Shown here piece after piece: positions 61,656-64,000 of a DNA stretch of 64,000 bases. Below the pieces are notes generated by a model, which saw only the letters and a list, made by a program, of their open reading frames with translations, was not told where the DNA came from and did no database searches. Each line of letters opens with the position of its first letter. Position 1 is the first letter of the stretch. Position numbers and translations under genes: made by a program. This DNA is from Streptomyces sp. A3M-1-3 (lineage in GTDB: Bacteria; Actinomycetota; Actinomycetes; Streptomycetales; Streptomycetaceae). The stretch is taken from NCBI RefSeq assembly GCF_024213665.1, contig NZ_JANAVP010000002.1, positions 296,779 to 360,778 of the forward strand, given 5' to 3'.

Positions 61656-62270
61656 ATGGCCGGGTTCCGGAGTCTTGCGAGACAGGTGCGTGACGCGCGC
61701 AATGACCTGGCGCTGAGGCGCTATTCATTGCGTAAGTGCCTGGAAAGGTTCGCCCCTTATGGGCACAGGGCGACCTGGCACCATCTGTGTGCCAGGCATG
61801 GGATCGAGCCCGAGGACCGGGCGGCTGATCCGGCGCGGCTGGTGGCCGCGCTCGAGGAGCTGGAAGAGGCACGGTCCGTCTGGCTCGCGTACGAGACGGA
61901 GTTCGCGGAGCGGCGCAAGCGCGAGAAGCACGACGGGCTGAGGCAGCCCGGATCGATCGACGACTGGCACCGGTGCACCTGGGGAGGCAACGGGGTGGCA
62001 CGGTGCGACAATCCGGCCGTCCGTCCTCCCGAACCACTCGGCGAGGTGCTGCGTCGGCTGATCTCCGCTCTGGAGGCGGCGCCCGGCACGGCGTGCCCGG
62101 TGTGCGAAGGGACGGGAATCGTCTGGCGTCAGGATCTGGCTCACGAGCCCTGGTACGGACCGGTCTGCACGGGCTGCGGCATTGTGGTGCCACAGCCCGT
62201 TCTGACGTCCGAGGCGATGGCTGCCGCCAAGGGGCCCGCGCGACGCAGGCAGCTGGCCTCGGTCGCGTGA
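61656..62270 (+). CDS. Hypothetical protein with zinc-ribbon C-terminus
   Basis: This 204-residue protein has a basic N-terminus (MAGFRSLARQVRDARNDLAL), a charged helical middle, and a C-terminal CPVCEGTGIVW...CTGCGIV pair that resembles a DnaJ-like zinc ribbon. Two further cysteines lie in HRCTWGGNGVARC. GGAGG is 10 nt before the ATG. The function is unknown. Confidence 0.7.
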   Translation: MAGFRSLARQVRDARNDLALRRYSLRKCLERFAPYGHRATWHHLCARHGIEPEDRAADPARLVAALEELEEARSVWLAYETEFAERRKREKHDGLRQPGSIDDWHRCTWGGNGVARCDNPAVRPPEPLGEVLRRLISALEAAPGTACPVCEGTGIVWRQDLAHEPWYGPVCTGCGIVVPQPVLTSEAMAAAKGPARRRQLASVA

Positions 62271-62273
62271 CGA

Positions 62274-62300
62274 TGCGGGGTGCGGGGTGCGGGGTGCGGG
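62274..62300. repeat. 7-bp tandem repeat (tgcgggg)x4
   Basis: Four units, the last one base short, lie between the zinc-ribbon gene and the next gene. It is a simple-sequence tract that could vary in length by slippage. Confidence 0.9.
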
Positions 62301-62351
62301 CCACCAGAGCGCGCACCCGCGTTGTCAGTGCCGTGCGGCACCATCGGATGC

Positions 62352-63083
62352 ATGCTCATTCAGGTGTGTCTGAACGGTCCGCGCGGCGCGGCCGACAGTG
62401 CGGCGGTACCGCTCTCGCCGGGGGCGATGGCGGAGTCGGCGGCGGCAGCCGTCGCGGCCGGGGCCGGTGAGGTGCATGTGCACCCCAAGTCCCCGTGCGG
62501 CGAGGACACGTTGTCGCCGCGCGCGGTCGCGGCCGCGCTGACGGCGATACGGGCTGCGGTGTCCGTACCGGTGGGGGTTACCACGGGCGCCTGGGCCGAG
62601 CCGGATCCGGAGCGCCGGGTGGAGCGCGTCCGGTCCTGGACGGTGCTGCCCGACCATGCCTCGGTGAACTGGCACGAGCCGGGGGCGGAGGCGGTGGCGG
62701 CGGCGCTGCTGGAGCGGGGCGTGGGTGTCGAGGCGGGCATCTGGTCCGGCACGGACGGCGTTGGCCGCTTCCTCGCCTCGCCGCTCGCGCCGCGCGTCCT
62801 GCGGGTACTGGCCGAGGTGACCGACCCGGATCCGGCGACCGCGCAGGACACCGGCCGGGAGCTGCTGGCCGCACTGGGCGCGGCGCACGGCCGGCCGGTG
62901 CTGCTGCACGGCGAGGACGGCGCGGCATGGCCGGTGCTGCGGCTGGCCCTGCGGCTGGGACTGGACACCCGGATCGGCCTGGAGGATGTACTCGTGCTCC
63001 CGGACGGCAGACGGGCGTCGTCCAACGCTCAGCTGGTACTGGGCGCGTTGGCCCACACGTCCTCGGACCATCGGCCGTCATAG
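62352..63083 (+). CDS. BKACE-family (DUF849) protein
   Basis: This TIM-barrel protein (243 aa) of the beta-keto acid cleavage enzyme family has MLIQVCLNGPRG at the start and the zinc ligands in EVHVHPKSP. TTGAWAEPDPE and ASVNWHEPG are typical landmarks. Members cleave a beta-keto acid with acetyl-CoA; this one is shorter than the usual ~270-310 residues. The 3' 55 nt overlap the convergent hypothetical gene. Confidence 0.83.
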   Translation: MLIQVCLNGPRGAADSAAVPLSPGAMAESAAAAVAAGAGEVHVHPKSPCGEDTLSPRAVAAALTAIRAAVSVPVGVTTGAWAEPDPERRVERVRSWTVLPDHASVNWHEPGAEAVAAALLERGVGVEAGIWSGTDGVGRFLASPLAPRVLRVLAEVTDPDPATAQDTGRELLAALGAAHGRPVLLHGEDGAAWPVLRLALRLGLDTRIGLEDVLVLPDGRRASSNAQLVLGALAHTSSDHRPS

Positions 63084-63781
63084 GGCAGGGCGAGCAGGCC
63101 GATCTTGAAGTGGAGCAGGGGGTCGGCGTTCCGGGCCCACAGACGAGCGGGAGCGTGGGCGAGGACCCATGCCTGGATCTCAGCGAGTGGCTCCTCGCGG
63201 TCGAACCAGTACCACGAGGAAGTCACCCTCTGAAGGCAGTCGTTGATCAAGTCGTCGATCCAGTGGTCGATGGTCTCGACGAGGTGGGCGTCGGCCAGAC
63301 TTCCCACCGGTTGTGCCGCCCAGCGGTCGAGCATCGGAGTCACCGTCCCGCGCAGGTCCGCACAAGCAGCGAAGACAGCGTCCACCGAGTTGGCGGGAGA
63401 CGCGGTGGCGAGCGTGTCGAGCCACCAGACGTTCAGGAACTGGTCGACAGCAGTGGCCTGTTGCTCCGGCCAGGAGTGCCAGCCGGTGCGTCCGTGGCCG
63501 ATCGACCCGTAACCGAGCGCCTCGAAGCGGCCCGACGCGAGGTAGGCGGTGAACTGCGGCAGCAGCCGTCTGAACGCAGCGGGATGATCGGTGAAGTGGT
63601 CCGGTGTCTTGTGCACGAACGAGATCATCAGATCCTCGGGCAGCGGCTCGTCCGGCGTGCGCAGCAGCGCGATCTCTTCCTCGCCGTAACAGTGCGTGCA
63701 ACCGGTCTCGTTCGGGCTGGTCATGCCGGCAAAGACCGTTCGTACCCGGTCGACCGCGGCGGCGAGTGCAGTGGATGCCAT
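63029..63781 (-). CDS. Hypothetical protein
   Basis: This 250-residue soluble protein begins MASTALAAAVDRVRTVFAGM. It has a CTHCYGEEE segment with two cysteines and aromatic-rich stretches (GRTGWHSWPEQQATAVDQFL, SSWYWFDREEPL). I do not recognise the family. It overlaps the end of the BKACE gene by 55 nt on the opposite strand, unusual for two genuine genes, but codon usage looks coding throughout. Confidence 0.7.
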   Translation of the reverse strand: MASTALAAAVDRVRTVFAGMTSPNETGCTHCYGEEEIALLRTPDEPLPEDLMISFVHKTPDHFTDHPAAFRRLLPQFTAYLASGRFEALGYGSIGHGRTGWHSWPEQQATAVDQFLNVWWLDTLATASPANSVDAVFAACADLRGTVTPMLDRWAAQPVGSLADAHLVETIDHWIDDLINDCLQRVTSSWYWFDREEPLAEIQAWVLAHAPARLWARNADPLLHFKIGLLALPYDGRWSEDVWANAPSTS

Positions 63782-63925
63782 GTCGGCCCGTCCTGTCAGG
63801 ACTCCGGGCGCGGCTTCCGCCGACCGAAGAGCGCGACGCTACCAGAGAGCTATTCGGTGACCGGAACAGGGCGGCACCGAGTACGAGTGATCAGCCGTCC
63901 CGCCGCGACGCGGGGGCCGAGCCCT

Positions 63926-64000
63926 AGGGCCTGTTGCGAAAGTGGATCTCGCCTGTGAAATGATCTTGTGTTGTGGCGCGTGCAGATCTGACGGACGAAC
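63926..64000 (+). mobile_element. Left end of an IS5-family insertion sequence (runs off window)
   Basis: The sequence gggcctgttgcgaaagtggatct just after a CTAG resembles the terminal inverted repeat of Streptomyces IS5-family elements. A transposase start follows at 63973. The right end is outside the window, so the target duplication cannot be checked. Confidence 0.7.
63973..64000 (+). CDS. IS5-family transposase, first codons only
   Basis: The GTG at 63973 opens VARADLTDE, the usual N-terminus of IS5-family transposases of actinobacteria (typically M/V-A-R-A/G-D-L-T-D). Only nine codons lie in the window. Its integrity cannot be judged. Confidence 0.7.

Overview
This 64 kb window is high-GC actinobacterial chromosome, almost certainly Streptomyces. 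The evidence is GC-rich third codon positions with long antisense ORFs, a Pup-proteasome operon, mycothiol synthesis (mshC), chaplins (chpC, chpH), the gylR-glpF-glpK-glpD glycerol operon and F420-type enzymes. From memory, the gene order follows the S. coelicolor core around SCO1644-SCO1690. Most of the window is therefore conserved core genome, with a few local scars and mobile remnants.

Layout. 1-4.7 kb (minus strand): the Pup-proteasome cluster, arc, dop, pup, an endonuclease VII-like gene and the start of prcB (cut by the window edge). 4.9-10.3 kb: a 3Fe-4S ferredoxin, a secreted protein, the tRNA m1A58 methyltransferase, a site-2 protease with CBS domains, a RecB-type nuclease followed by a 93-bp tandem repeat, and a LuxR-type response regulator. 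10.3-13.5 kb: two tandem lipoprotein substrate-binding proteins with no permease genes. 14-18.4 kb: a HAD phosphatase and cobalamin-dependent methionine synthase. 18.6-23.6 kb: the glycerol regulon, with a shared candidate GylR operator before gylR and glpF. 23.6-29.4 kb: an amidohydrolase, a PAC2 protein, a pseudogene broken by a hairpin-rich IS200/IS605-like remnant, and a secreted GH31 glycosidase. 29.5-33.1 kb: mshC with an uncharacterised actinobacterial trio (PI3/4-kinase-like protein, DUF3090, histidine phosphatase). 33.1-40.6 kb: CorA, a ferritin-like protein, an F420-dependent LLM oxidoreductase, an aldo/keto reductase overlapping a degenerate RecD-like protein, and two small conserved proteins. 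40.7-41.8 kb: the chaplins. 42-46.4 kb: an M20 peptidase, tRNA-Leu(GAG), and gluconate uptake and phosphorylation genes with their GntR regulator. 46.4-54 kb: a YedY-like molybdoenzyme with a cytochrome b partner, an APC transporter, a TPR-like protein, an ASCH protein, an FAD dehydrogenase, a Nudix hydrolase and two DUF202 membrane proteins. 54-54.5 kb: a deletion scar joining fragments of two genes. 54.7-60 kb: two convergent acyl-CoA operons with a TetR regulator and similar candidate operators at both outer ends. 60-64 kb: a NamZ-type muramidase, two hypothetical proteins, a BKACE-family enzyme, and the left end of an IS5-family element running off the window.

No CRISPR array, phage, secondary-metabolite cluster or obvious defence island is present. 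The most interesting items are the kinase/phosphatase trio beside mshC, the degenerate RecD-like protein coupled to an aldo/keto reductase, the endonuclease gene overlapping the prcB propeptide, the symmetric TetR operator arrangement, and the structured insertion at 25.86-26.12 kb. All database-level statements are from memory and were not checked by search.
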